Below, piece after piece: positions 45,625-56,200 of a stretch of 64,000 nucleotides of DNA. Every line of letters starts with the position of its first letter. Position 1 is the stretch's first letter. The translations under genes were made by a program, and so were the position numbers. Location: assembly GCA_036245525.1 (NCBI GenBank), contig BTPG01000001.1:182015250-182079249 (forward strand), read 5' to 3'. The notes under the pieces were generated by a model. The model was not told the origin of the DNA. It saw only the letters and a list, made by a program, of their open reading frames with translations, and made no database searches. The DNA comes from Semisulcospira habei (Eukaryota; Mollusca; Gastropoda; Semisulcospiridae).

Positions 45625-45835
45625 CTGCACAGGTGAGGCACAGTTCTACTATCCCATCCTGCACGACCACGCCGTACTTCCACACGTACAGTGGCATGTG
45701 CACATTTGCCACAGAAGTCATGACCTTGAACCAAAGCGAGGGCGGTACCGGCACGGAGAGGTCAAATGTGTATGTGGCCTGCAAGCAGTGGGGAGATGCC
45801 CCGCCACCACCACCACCGGGCTTTGTGAAGCTGTC
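45625..45835 (-). CDS. Host gene, internal exon 3 of those found (70 codons plus 1 nt)
   Basis: Minus strand. The acceptor is CTGTTGTTTTGACAG and the donor GTGCAG followed by GTAAGA. It enters in phase 0: DSFTKP, then a Gly run (GGGGGG from a GGT/GGC tract) and ASPHCLQATYTFDLSVPV, SLWFKVMTSVANVHMPLYVW and KYGVVVQDGIVELCLTC. It leaves one base (G) for the next exon. The latter half alternates hydrophobic and polar residues like beta strands. It could be a beta-sandwich domain, but no signature is recognised. Confidence 0.78.
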
Positions 45836-45956
45836 CTGTCAAAACAACAGTGACATGCATCATGTTACGTTAAATCCAGTTTAATGTCCCACTGGCACAA
45901 AGTGATCAGGGACTAGCATGCATTATACGTGTAAAATACCAATTGAACACCATCCA

Positions 45957-46028
45957 TCTGCAAGAGACATAGATCCTCATGAGCCCCCGCAGCTGTGGGG
46001 TCTCATAAGAATCTATGCCTCTTGCTGA
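45957..46028. mobile_element. Type-C hairpin
   Basis: Left arm CTGCAAGAGACATAGATCCT CATGAG, right arm CTCATAAGAATCTATGCCTC TTGC, loop with CCCCCGCAGCTGTGGGG. Another copy of the hairpin family, about 120 bp from exon 45625-45835. Confidence 0.7.
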
Positions 46029-46216
46029 CACCACTTTGTGCCCTCTGGCGGAGTAGGCGAATATCACACTGTGTGTATATGATCGTTTTATCATTGCGTC
46101 TTTCCTTTTTTGTGCGTGATTTGCACTGGGAAACTGGAATCAGAATTTGCCATCAAAGCCGAGATCTACATGCACAGAAATATGATTTTTTTTTCTAAAA
46201 TGTATTTTTTTGAAAA

Positions 46217-46400
46217 ATACTTACGATGTCATTACTATATGGAATACACTCTATAGCCTATCGATTTCAGCCTAAAGTTGTGTCCCCTACACAACTGGGG
46301 AGGAGACACCTGGGATCCAAAAGTAGGGCCCCGGGTGGCCTCCCCTTACCACCCTATCCCGGCAAGTGGAGGGTGAGTTCCTGTCAGTTTTCACACTTAG
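46217..46400. repeat. DIRS left inverted terminal repeat
   Basis: Contains ATGGAATACACTCTATAGCC, GTTGTGTCCCCTACACAACT and GAGGGTGAGTTCCTGTCAG. All are repeated in reverse complement at 52359-52550. Confidence 0.85.
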
Positions 46401-46436
46401 CCAAAGAGGCAAGCGGGGCAGGAGGGAGGGCTGTCC

Positions 46437-46545
46437 GCGTAATGACATCGGTAAGTATTTTTAAAAAAATACGTTTTAGAAAAAATATTCATTTGTTTTT
46501 TTCAAAATACATTACCGATGTCATTACTATATGGAAGAATATCAA
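46437..46545. repeat. DIRS internal copy of terminal sequence
   Basis: ATGACATCGGTAAGTATTTT and, about 60 bp later, ATTACCGATGTCATTACTAT, separated by an AT-rich centre. It forms an inverted repeat and matches both element ends. It may be the internal complementary region, or a nested solo terminus. Confidence 0.6.
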
Positions 46546-46638
46546 AGAGGAGGAGGGTGCCGACCCTAAAAGCCCAGAACTAACCCCCTCCCCACAGGCA
46601 CATAAGGAGCACTTCCGACGATTTCAGCTAAGACGTAC

Positions 46639-47700
46639 CTAAGGCACATGTGGAGCTCGGAGGGAGTGCTGGGCCGCAGAGATGTCGCCCATACGGGCCA
46701 GGGAGTCACGCTGGCCGGATAGGTCACGGAGGTAGAAGCGGGCGAAGGTGGAGTCTGCACGCCAGCCGCCCACTGTAATAATGTCTTTAACGGAGCAGTT
46801 GCGATCCAGGGCGACGCTGGTGGCTACTGCTCTCACTTCATGCGCCCGAATCTGAGTCTATCCCCATCAGGGGAGAGGTCCTGGTAGGCCGAGCTAATGA
46901 CCCACCGAAGCCAGGACGAAACCGTCTGGGCCGAGATATCTGTCCTGCCTGTAGACAGAGGGAGGAAGAAGCGGGAGCGCCCCCGACGGCGCGCCTTAGA
47001 GCGACGCAGGTAAATCCTCAGCGCCCGAACCGGATCCTGTTGACGCGACTCACGGGAAAGGTCAGGCCCTCTAAGCGGACGTACGGTCAGCATCTGGGGT
47101 GCAGCCGAGGGCAGGCGGTTCTTGGCCAGAAATGACGGGTCGGTGATTAGCTGTGCAGATCCATCGGAATGAAACTGCAGACATGCAGGACGTATCAAGA
47201 GCGCGTGAAGCTCGCTCACTCGGGAAGCGGTGGCGAGCGCCAAAAGGAAACATGTTTTCCGGGTCAGGTCGGAGAACCGTGCCACAGGCAGGGGTTCAAA
47301 ACGGTTCGTATTTAGCCACGTCAGCACCCAGGCGAGGTCCCACCGAGGTAAGAGGGAACGGGAAACCGGACGTCGCAACTCGAAGTTAGCCAACAGGTCC
47401 GAGAGGTCCTTGCAAGTGCCCGGATCCGGAAGACCCAGGTGGCGGTATGTATCTGCGATCATGGCTCGGTAACCCTTAACGGTAACCGGAGCTAAGCCTT
47501 GATCGTCGAAGAGCCAGAGGAAGAAGTCCGCTAGTTGTGGGGTAGAAAGATCCATGGAGGGGGAGCCGCCGAGCGGCCCACCAGGACTGAAAGACCCTCC
47601 ACTTTCCTTCATACACCTTCCGCGTAGACTGTCTGCGGGCTGCCGCAATCGGCTCCACCGCCGCATCCGAGAAACCTCTAGCGGCGAGGGCTCACCGGAT
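46639..47700 (-). pseudogene. DIRS tyrosine recombinase, frameshifted
   Basis: It would integrate the circular DNA intermediate. The N-terminal part (AAARRQSTRKVYEGKWRVF) is in a different frame from its surroundings between about 47680 and 47550, implying two compensating indels. The core frame then has ADFFLWLFDDQGLAPVTVKG and LATASRVSELHALL (first catalytic Arg). At about 46850 another shift moves the C-terminus out of frame: AHEVRAVATS (H-x-x-R), GGWRADSTFARFYLRDL (catalytic Tyr in RFYLRD). All catalytic residues are present in the DNA, but the frame is broken before the last ones. Confidence 0.85.
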
Positions 47701-48079
47701 AACCTCCAGGCGTGTAGGAGGAGGCACTCCAGGCAAAGGTGGAAGAGAGCCTGGCGGGGTTGTTTGAGCATCGTGGGCGGAGCCGGTAACTCGAGGGGCG
47801 GGTCCGTCGCTAGCGCGAGTAAGTCCGTGGTCCAGCTCTTGGTCCAATTGAAGGGGGCCACCAGGAAGAGAATCGCGGAGCATCCCTGCAGTTTCCGTAG
47901 GACCTTCGGTACCAGGACCGACGGAGGGTAGGCAAACGCAACCAGTCCGTCCCACGGAATGGAGAGCGCATCCACCGCCCAGGCGAGCGGGTCCGGGACT
48001 GAGGAGACGAAAACCGGGAGCTGGTTGTTCCATCTGGTGGCAAACAGGACGACTAGAGGTGTTTCCCAATGTGAGCAAA

Positions 48080-48495
48080 TCATGCAAAAGATGTCGGGAC
48101 GCAGGGACCACTCCGTGTGTAGAAGCTGGCCGCGGTGGGAAAGGGCGTCTGCGACCACGTTCATGTGACCGGGAATGTGGTGGGTTCGAAGACGAATGGT
48201 GCGGTCCCTGCACCAGAGCAGGAGATGGTAAAGGAGGATACACAAGGAGGGCGAGCGCGTGCCCCCCTGGTTCTGTATGTAGGCCACCACCGTCGAATTG
48301 TCCGAGAGAACGAGGACCTCTTGGCCGGTCAGCTTCCCCTGCCAGAAGTCAAGAGCCATCCACACCGCTTTAATCTCTAGCCAGTTGCTGTGCTTGTCCG
48401 CAAGGTCCCGGGGCCAGAGGCCCGAGGCCGAGACAAAGTGCGGTAGTAGGTGAGCGCCCCAGCCCGACTGGCTCGCGTCTGTGCAGAGAGACCAC
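48080..48495 (-). pseudogene. DIRS RNase H domain
   Basis: In the frame that continues to 46833: PRWSLCTDASQSGWGAHL (first Asp), NWLEIKAVWMAL (Glu), EVLVLSDNSTVVAYIQNQGG (Asp), and HMNVVADALSHRG (last Asp). All four RNase H acidic residues are visible. It is preceded by a frameshift near 48510 relative to the RT. Confidence 0.85.
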
Positions 48496-48499
48496 CGGG

Positions 48500-49700
48500 G
48501 CGTGTAGCGGCACGCCTGTTGCCAACCACGCGAGGTCCGTCCACCTCTGGAGGTGTGGCCGGGACAACAGGGTAACTGGGACTGGATCCATCAGCAAGCC
48601 CGACGAGGGACGCCAGTGGAGGAGAAGGTGTAGCTGCAGCGGGCGGGCATAAAGCCTGCCGAGAGGTAACAAGTCCGCTGCCGCGCTGAGCAATCCCAGA
48701 AGTTGAAGCCAGACTCTGGCCGAGAAGGAGACCCCTTCGTCCAAACAAAGTGCGAAGTCAGCAATCTTCTGCCGCCGTGCCAAAGGCAGGCGGACTAGGT
48801 TGAGGTCGGTCAGGAATTCCATCCCCAAATGTAGAAACCGGCGCGAAGGTGTGAGATCTGACTTGCCGGGGTTGACGAGGAACCCAAGTCGGCGCAACAG
48901 ATAAAGGAGGGCGTCTCTGTCCTCCTCGAGCGCCGAGGCGATCAGGTTGCGCAAAAGCAAGTCGTCCAGGTAGTTGGATGCCGGACTCAGAGATCTCCGT
49001 CGGAAGAGGGCCATCACCGCATCGAGAAGCCTCTTGAAGACCCAAGGACTGATGTTTAGGCCGAAGGGGAGGGCTCGGAACTGGTAAGCGACCCCGGCAA
49101 AGGCAAATCAGAGATACCGGCGAGACGGCGGATGAATCGGAACGTGGAGGTATGCGTCTGACAGATCGAGGCTGATAGCAAAGTCCATCGGCCGGATGGC
49201 TGCACGGAGAGTCCGGGCTGTTTCCATCCAAAAGTGAGGCGCTGAAATGAACTTGTTTAGAGCCGACAAGTCGATGACTGGCCGCCACTTGCCCCCAGGC
49301 TTGGGGATGAGAAAGAGGCGGCTGTAGAACCCCGGTGAATCTTGACGGGAAACCACTTCTGTCACCGCTTTGTCGAGTAAGGACGCAATTTCTCCGCGCA
49401 GAGCAACTGCCTGGGAATGGTCGTCCGGAGTCTGGGTCCACACGGGGAACCTGTACAAAGGTAGAGGGGACTGGAACGTAAGTTGAAGGCCTGAAGAAAC
49501 CGTTGAGATGATCCAAGGGTCGTCTGGGAACAGCAATTTCCAATGGTCGCTGTAGAAGGCCAGCCGCCTGCCGACTGGAGACCCAAGAACTGTCGACAGG
49601 GGCGGAGAAGGGGTAAAGTCAGTGGGCCCGACCGCGCCCCGACATACGGGCGCCGCGAGACCAAGAAGAGCGAGCTGCGGGGAAGGACTGAGGAGCCTGG
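48500..49700 (-). pseudogene. DIRS reverse transcriptase, nonsense codon
   Basis: Minus strand. The RT starts around DHWKLLFPDDPWIIS and runs through ETARTLRAAIRPMDFA, FLIPKPGGKWRPVIDLSALN and ISLDLSDAYLHVPIHPPSR (motif A), to a TGA at 49108-49110 following RRYL. It continues in the same frame with FAFAGVAYQFRALPFGLNIS, then NYLDDLLLR (motif C, YxDD). The TGA most simply replaces an Arg CGA. Near 48510 a frameshift separates the RT from the RNase H part. These lesions would prevent a full product. Confidence 0.85.
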
Positions 49701-49712
49701 AGGGGGCGGACT

Positions 49713-50878
49713 CTACCGCGGGAACCGCTGATTGGAAGCGAAGTGGGTCTGGCAGACCGCTGGGCACGACCCCCAGCCTGGCTGGTCGTGCAAAAGCGAG
49801 GAGCACCATGGATGGAGGCAGGATGGGGCCACAGGTCCTTGGAAGCTTCCTTTGCCATCTGCCACGTCTCCCCGAAAAGGAGGGAACCGCCGAGAGGAGC
49901 CTGGCGGAGCTGCGTCTTCACCGTCTTGGGGAGATTCGTGCAAAGTCATAGGAGCGAATCACGCCACCAAAGGTCACAGTTGGCGGCCGCCGCCATAGTG
50001 TTGGTTGAGGAATGGCAGGCGGCCCTGTTAGCAGCTACCAAAATGGAATGCACGTCACGAAACGGGGACGCGGTTCCCAGGTCCCAAGTGTCCTCCAGGC
50101 AATGTAGTACCACTTGCGTTGCCATTTCTAGGAAACCGGAACATGCCAGCGAATTCCGAACTAAGGAAGCGATTCTGTCCAGAGGTCGAGGCCAAGCATT
50201 CTGGACTACCCGGCGTCCACCTGCCTGGTTGACGGCTGCCGCATCCACCAAAGGAAGAGGGACGGTGAAGGCTTGAGAGTGGCCAGCGTACCAGGTGTGT
50301 CGAAAAGTCATATTGATCGCTGCAGGCCAACGCGAATCTGCAAAATAACCCTTGTTGCCGAAGGAGTCCTGGCGAAGTCGGGCCGAGAAAGAATCGATGA
50401 GATCCCGGAAACCGGCTGGTTGAGGTAGAGACTTGCGACGCTTAGCCTGCCTCTGCGCATCAACCATGGTGGATGCCTGTCTCTTCAGAGGAGGTGAAGG
50501 AGGACATAAGTCAGGAGGTAGGTAGTTGGCGATCAGACGGGAGGCCTCTTCCACAGCACGATCCGTCTGTAAGCTGAGCAAAGGGATGACCTTCTTAGAC
50601 GAGGTGGAGGCCACAGAAACAGTTGAGAAGCGGTCGGGAGACCTCGAGGGCGAATCCCGCAAGAAGATGGCGGAAGCCGAATCTGTCGGGTGCAGACTTA
50701 AAATGTCAGGGTCTACCTCCACTGCCCGCCTATCATGCACTGCCGCATGGAGGGGCGACCGGCTCCGAGAGCGCGGGAACGCCGAAAGGGCCAGGCGAGG
50801 GCGTGCACAAAGGATAGGCGGAGCTGCCCGCGAAATCCTATCAGGGGGTCGTCGTGAGGAAGGAGGGACCACGTCCAA
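49713..50878 (-). pseudogene. DIRS gag-like ORF, C-terminal part, frameshifted
   Basis: A 310-codon frame reads through SRLIANYLPPDLCPPSPPLK, a basic stretch (KRQA...QAKRRKS), SFSARLRQDSFGNKGYFAD, AINMTFRHTWYAGHSQAF and ends ...AAAANCDLWWRDSLL at a stop at 49946. The downstream sense continues in another frame (TVKTQLRQAPLGGSLLFGE, ETWQMAKEASKD). This indicates a frameshift near 49950. The order fits a DIRS gag that overlaps or precedes the RT. Confidence 0.65.
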
Positions 50879-50889
50879 AAGGGAGGTTA

Positions 50890-51615
50890 TGCCCCAAAAG
50901 CCCCCGACTCGCTGAAGCGCGAGGTGAGGGGGGGCTACTAGTGAAGGGGAAAAGCGCGTGGACGACGAGGGGAAGGAAGCCGGAGACCGCGCTCCGAACG
51001 TAAGAGGGGAGGCGGTAGGGGAACCCCGGTCCCCCCAACCCGCTCGCCGCGAATCCTCACCTGTAAGAAATTGTCAGAGTCACGCCGGGCCCGCCTGGAA
51101 AGTTTGGGGCGGTGGGGGGGGGGGGGGGGGGGAAAGACAAGTGTCACGCCAAACCCGCTCAGTAAAGGCGGAGCGGGAAGGGGACAAATTAGTGGCACGC
51201 GACCCCCGCTCCGACGCCTTGGAGCGTGGGGGACGCGTAACAAGGTCACACCGGGCCCGCCTGGTCGAAACGGGGCGAGGGGGGGGACGTTAACGCGTCT
51301 CTCCTAGCCCGCTCAGACGAATCGAAGCGGGGAGGGGACCGAAAAGGGACACACAGACCCCGCTCCGAAGCCTCGGGGTGAGGGGGTCTCGTGTCAGAGT
51401 CACCGGGCCCGCCTGGTCGAAATGTAGGACGCCGGACCCGCTTGGACGAATCAGAGCGGGTGGGCAAAACCTCTACCGGCCTCTGGTCACGCTTCAAAGC
51501 CTCGGAGTGTGAAGGAGAGCCTCTATGTCTATTTCTTTTCTCTTTCTTATTACGTTTGCGCTCATCACGTCGGGCCCGCTCAGAAGAAACGGAGCGAGGG
51601 GGCGTTGACGAACAC
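50890..51615 (-). pseudogene. DIRS gag-like middle region, diverged GC-rich repeats
   Basis: GC-rich imperfect tandem repeats with motifs CGGGCCCGCCTGGTCGAAA, CGCTCCGAAGCCTCGG and short G-runs (G17 at about 51115-51131). In various minus frames it reads as Ser/Arg/Pro-rich (SERGLCVPF, SSERARRDAL). No single frame runs through, so indels have accumulated in this stretch. Confidence 0.6.
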
Positions 51616-52080
51616 TCAGCTGGCCTGGCCTGGTCCGGCGATACGGAGAGAGGGGGGGGGGGGGTGGAGACTGAAGGAGCTCAAGCCACGCCCCGACGAA
51701 GCAGAGCGTGGGGAGCGAGACTCTGAATCTCGCCTGCCCTGCTCAGAAGACTCAGAGCGGGAAGGGAGTTCCTGAGCGGTTACAGTAGACGAAGGGGACT
51801 TATCTGCGGGCCGGACGGCCCAGACGACTGATCGTGTAGCCCGTGAAGCCGACGGCGCGACACCAACCTGCGGAGAAGTCCGGGGCGCCTGACTTGTCCA
51901 GGCAGGGCGTTCACATCTGTAAAAGTCCCACAGCTGAGACCACCGGTCCTCACTCCACTCGGCGCACACAGCACACATCCTGTCTGAAGAGCATCCTGAG
52001 CACGGCAGGCAGGCGTCGTGGGCGTCAGAAGGCCACTGAAAATCCCCAGAAAGGGTGCAGGACTTCAAACTAGAAGCCAT
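51616..52080 (-). pseudogene. DIRS gag-like ORF, N-terminal part
   Basis: A plausible start ATG at 52080 gives MASSLKSCTLSGDFQWPSD, then a Cys cluster (CLPCSGCSSDRMCAVC: C-x2-C-x2-C-x5-C-x2-C) and SEDRWSQLWDFYRCE. A cysteine cluster near the N-terminus occurs in gag-like ORFs of animal DIRS elements; assignment here is by position and composition. Beyond about residue 90 the frame becomes Ser/Arg/Pro-rich and then loses coherence. Confidence 0.6.
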
Positions 52081-52358
52081 AGTCGGTTGCACAAGGATGC
52101 AGGAGGAACACACTCAAGCGCCGAGCTCACACACGAGGGAGCAAAGTCACAAGCCGGCACCAAGGACGAAGGTCACTGAAAGTCAAACCGGTCATAACCG
52201 GTCGGCGCAAACAGTTGAAGTGAACACATCAACGAACACTGCATCCAAGGAGAAACAAATGCCAAGGCCAACAGTCAAAAGTTCAAAAGCATAGCCAAAG
52301 AAGACTATCCTTCTTTCCAAAACGTTAGCAAGGCACAAACTCGACTGTCTAGGTTGAG

Positions 52359-52550
52359 CTAAGAGTGAAAACTGACAGGAACTCACCCTCCGCTTGCTGG
52401 GATAGGGTGGTAAGGGGAGGTCACCCGGGACCCTACTTTTGGATGCCCGGTGTCTCCTCCCCAGTTGTGTAGGGGACACAACTTTAGGCTGAAATCGATA
52501 GGCTATAGAGTGTATTCCATATAGTAATGACATCGGTAATGTATTTTGTA
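52359..52550. repeat. DIRS right inverted terminal repeat
   Basis: Complement of the left terminal repeat with a few substitutions (for example GGTCACCCGGGACCC versus GGCCACCCGGGGCCC when aligned in the same sense). The element's 5' end in its own orientation. Confidence 0.85.
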
Positions 52551-52721
52551 AAAACAAAACAAACTGTGGTGTGCTTGTCTTTTCCAAAACATGTTCCTTT
52601 CATTCCTGTATTTTTAAAATATTTTTTGTTGTTGTTGTGTTTAGCACCTTGGCCGCTGCCTTTCTGGTACAGACTATATTTCCTCTACATGCCACCCAGC
52701 GGACTGACCACGCCATAGACA

Positions 52722-52934
52722 TTAACCCCTTCAGCTCCCACATGCCGCAGCAAGACATGGATCCAGCGTGATAGTTCAAGGGTTATGCCAGAATAGCTTG
52801 GCGCCCATAGGCGCCAAGCTATTCTGGCACAACCCTTGAAATATCACGCTGGATCTGTTTCCAGAAGTGTAATACAGTCTTCAGGGGGCAACTTCAACAT
52901 TTGGGGATTTCGGTCCCGGAGCAGAATGTGTTAA
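52722..52934. mobile_element. TTAA fold-back element, type B, copy 2
   Basis: 213 bp bounded by TTAA (52722-52725 and 52931-52934). Ends TTAACCCCTTCAGCTCCC and GGAGCAGAATGTGTTAA. Inner arms are CAGCGTGATAGTTCAAGGGT...GAATAGCTTGGCGCC and the complement. It shares its right TTAA with the adjoining type-A element. Confidence 0.85.
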
Positions 52935-53137
52935 CCCATTTGGCCCACAGCCACATTCCTCAAACTTTGGAGGTGTCACCTAATGACTGTGTGCCAGTCG
53001 CAGAAGACCGACCATGATAATTCATGGCTAGTGACAAATTAGCTGGCGCCCGTTCGCACCAAGCCAATCTGGCACTACCTTTGAATTATCACGGTCGATC
53101 CGTCTCCCGCTGCATGGCATTTGGGCTGATGAGTTAA
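52931..53137. mobile_element. TTAA fold-back element, type A, copy 8
   Basis: 207 bp bounded by TTAA (52931-52934 and 53134-53137). Outer part TTAACCCATTTGGCCC, inner arms CCATGATAATTCATGGCTAG...AGCTGGCGCC and CCAAGCCAATCTGGCACTAC. It ends only 34 bp from the donor of exon 53171-53275. Confidence 0.8.
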
Positions 53138-53170
53138 TGGACAAGACAGACTGCAAAGACAGAAACTGAC

Positions 53171-53275
53171 CAGTGCCACGTCCGGCACGTCAGGCAGGCA
53201 GGAGAAGGGAATGAGCGTCTTGCCGTCAAAACCTCTCAGCCCCACCACGCCCAGCTCCTGCACCAGCTGATCAAA
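53171..53275 (-). CDS. Host gene, internal exon 2 of those found (35 codons)
   Basis: Minus strand. The acceptor is TTTGTGTCCTGGTTGCAG and the donor GCACTG followed by GTCAGT. Phase 0 in and out; the peptide starts FDQLVQELGVVGLRGFDGKT and ends SCLPDVPDVAL. No motif is recognised. It is squeezed between a fold-back element (34 bp from its donor) and the start of the 77-bp array (about 50 bp from its acceptor). Confidence 0.75.
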
Positions 53276-56200
53276 CTGCAACCAGGACACAAAGAGTTAA
53301 CGCCCAATGGTATCAGCAGCGGCAGTGAAGGGGTTCAACAATGTAATATTATGCCGCTATCATGTGTGCTGCTCTGTGACTGTACACCCTATGGACCCTA
53401 GTCAGAGAGGGTTAAACAATGTAATATTATACCGCTATCATGTGTGCTGGGCTGTGACTGTACACCCTATGGCCTCTAGTCAGAGAGGGTTAAACAATGT
53501 AATATTATACTATCAAGTGTGCTGGGCTGTGACTGTACACCCTATGGACCCTAGTCAGAGGGGGTTAAACAATGTAATATTATACCGCTATCATGTGTGC
53601 TGGGCTGTGACTGTACACCCTATGGCCTCTAGTCAGAGGGAGTTAAACAATGTAATATAATACCGCTATCATGTGTGCTGCTCTGTGACTGTACACCCTA
53701 TGGACCCTAGTCAGAGAGGGTTAAACAATGTAATATTATACCGCTATCATGTGTGCTGGGCTGTGACTGTACACCCTATGGCCTCTAGTCAGAGAGGGTT
53801 AAACAATGTAATATTATACTATCAAGTGTGCTGGGCTGTGACTGTACACCCTATGGACCCTAGTCAGAGGGGGTTAAACAATGTAATATTATACCGCTAT
53901 CATGTGTGCTGGGCTGTGACTGTACACCCTATGGACCCTAGTCAGAGAGGGTTAAACAATGTAATATAATACCGCTATCAAGTGTGCTGGGCTGTGACTG
54001 TACACCCTATGGCCTCTAGTCAGAGGGGGTTAAACAATGTAATATAATACCGCTATCATGTGTGCTGGGCTGTGACTGTACACCCTATGGACCCTAGTCA
54101 GAGGGGGTTAAACAATGTAATATTATACCGCTATCATGTGTGCTGGGCTGTGACTGTACACCCTATGGCCTCTAGTCAGAGGGGGTTAAACAATGTAATA
54201 TAATACCGCTATCAAGTGTGCTGGGCTGTGACTGTACACCCTATGGCCTCTAGTCAGAGAGGGTTAAACAATGTAATATTATACCGCTATCATGTGTGCT
54301 GGGCTGTGACTGTACACCCTAAGGCCTCTAGTCAGAGAGGGTTAAACAATGTAATATATCGCTATGTGTGCTGGGCTGTGACTGTACACCTATGGACCCT
54401 AGTCAGAGAGGGTTAAACAATGTAATATTATACTATCAAGTGTGCTGGGCTGTGACTGTACACCCTATGGCCTCTAGTCAGATGGGGTTAAACAATGTAA
54501 TATTATACCGCTATGTGTGCTGGGCTGTGACTGTACACCCTATGGCCTCTAGTCAGAGGGAGTTAAACAATGTAATATTATACCGCTATCATGTGTGCTG
54601 GGCTGTGACTGTACACCCTATGGACTCTAGTCAGAGAGGGTTAAACAATGTAATATTATACCGCTATCAAGTGTGCTGGGCTGTGACTGTACACCCTATG
54701 GCCTCTAGTCAGAGAGGGTTAAACAATGTAATATTATACTATCATGTGTGCTGGGCTGTGACTGTACACCCTATGGCCTCTAGTCAGAGAGGGTTAAACA
54801 ATGTAATATTATACTATCATGTGTGCTGGGCTGTGACTGTACACCCTATGGACCCTAGTCAGAGAGGGTTAAACAATGTAATATTATACCGCTATCATGT
54901 GTGCTGGGCTGTGACTGTACACCCTATGGCCTCTAGTCAGAGGGGGTTAAACAATGTAATATAATACCGCTATCAAGTGTGCTGGGCTGTGACTGTACAC
55001 CCTATGGCCTCTAGTCAGAGAGGGTTAAACAATGTAATATTATACTGCTATCATGTGTGCTGGGCTGTGACTGTACACCCTATGGACCCTAGTCAGAGAG
55101 GGTTAAACAATGTAATATTATACTGCTATCATGTGTGCTGGGCTGTGACTGTACACCCTATGGCCTCTAGTCAGAGGGGAGTTAAACAATGTAATATATT
55201 GCTATGTGTGCTGGGCTGTGACTGTACACCCTATGGACCCTAGTCAGAGAGGGTTAAACAATGTAATATAATACCGCTATCAAGTGTGCTGGGCTGTGAC
55301 TGTACACCCTATGGACCCTAGTCAGAGAGGGTTAAACAATGTAATATTATACCGCTATCATGTGTGCTGGGCTGTGACTGTACACCCTATGGCCTCTTGT
55401 CAGAGGGGGTTAAACAATGTAATATTATACCGCTATCAAGTGTGCTGGGCTGTGACTGTACACCCTATGGCCTCTAGTCAGAGAGGGTTAAACAATGTAA
55501 TATAATACTATCATGTGTGCTGGGCTGTGACTGTACACCCTATGGCCTCTAGTCAGAGAGGGTTAAACAATGTAATATTATACTATCATGTGTGCTGGGC
55601 TGTGACTGTACACCCTATGGACCCTAGTCAGAGAGGGTTAAACAATGTAATATTATACCGCTATCATGTGTGCTGGGCTGTGACTGTACACCCTATGGCC
55701 TCTAGTCAGAGGGGGTTAAACAATGTAATATAATACCGCTATCAAGTGTGCTGGGCTGTGACTGTACACCCTATGGCCTCTAGTCAGAGAGGGTTAAACA
55801 ATGTAATATTATACTGCTATCATGTGTGCTGGGCTGTGACTGTACACCCTATGGACCCTAGTCAGAGAGGGTTAAACAATGTAATATTATACTGCTATCA
55901 TGTGTGCTGGGCTGTGACTGTACACCCTATGGCCTCTAGTCAGAGGGGAGTTAAACAATGTAATATATTGCTATGTGTGCTGGGCTGTGACTGTACACCC
56001 TATGGACCCTAGTCAGAGAGGGTTAAACAATGTAATATAATACCGCTATCAAGTGTGCTGGGCTGTGACTGTACACCCTATGGACCCTAGTCAGAGAGGG
56101 TTAAACAATGTAATATTATACCGCTATCATGTGTGCTGGGCTGTGACTGTACACCCTATGGCCTCTAGTCAGAGGGGGTTAAACAATGTAATATAATACC

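Larger units (their letters stand above)
46205..52560 (-). mobile_element. DIRS-type tyrosine-recombinase retroelement, degenerate, about 6.35 kb
   Basis: Coding order on the minus strand is gag-like, reverse transcriptase, RNase H, tyrosine recombinase. The ends are inverted repeats: about 46217-46400 (GATGTCATTACTATATGG...) and the complement at about 52359-52550, roughly 180 bp with a few mismatches. A third piece of the terminal sequence lies inside at 46508-46536 (ATTACCGATGTCATTACTAT), as expected of the internal complementary region that DIRS elements use to make circular intermediates. Several stops and frameshifts show that it is not active. It lies in the intron between host exons 53171-53275 and 45625-45835, in the same orientation as the gene. 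Confidence 0.9.

Noticed and set aside
47153..48380. Several plus-strand ORFs across the DIRS element
   Set aside because: GC-rich antisense shadows of RNase H and recombinase; they match nothing and lack coherent motifs.
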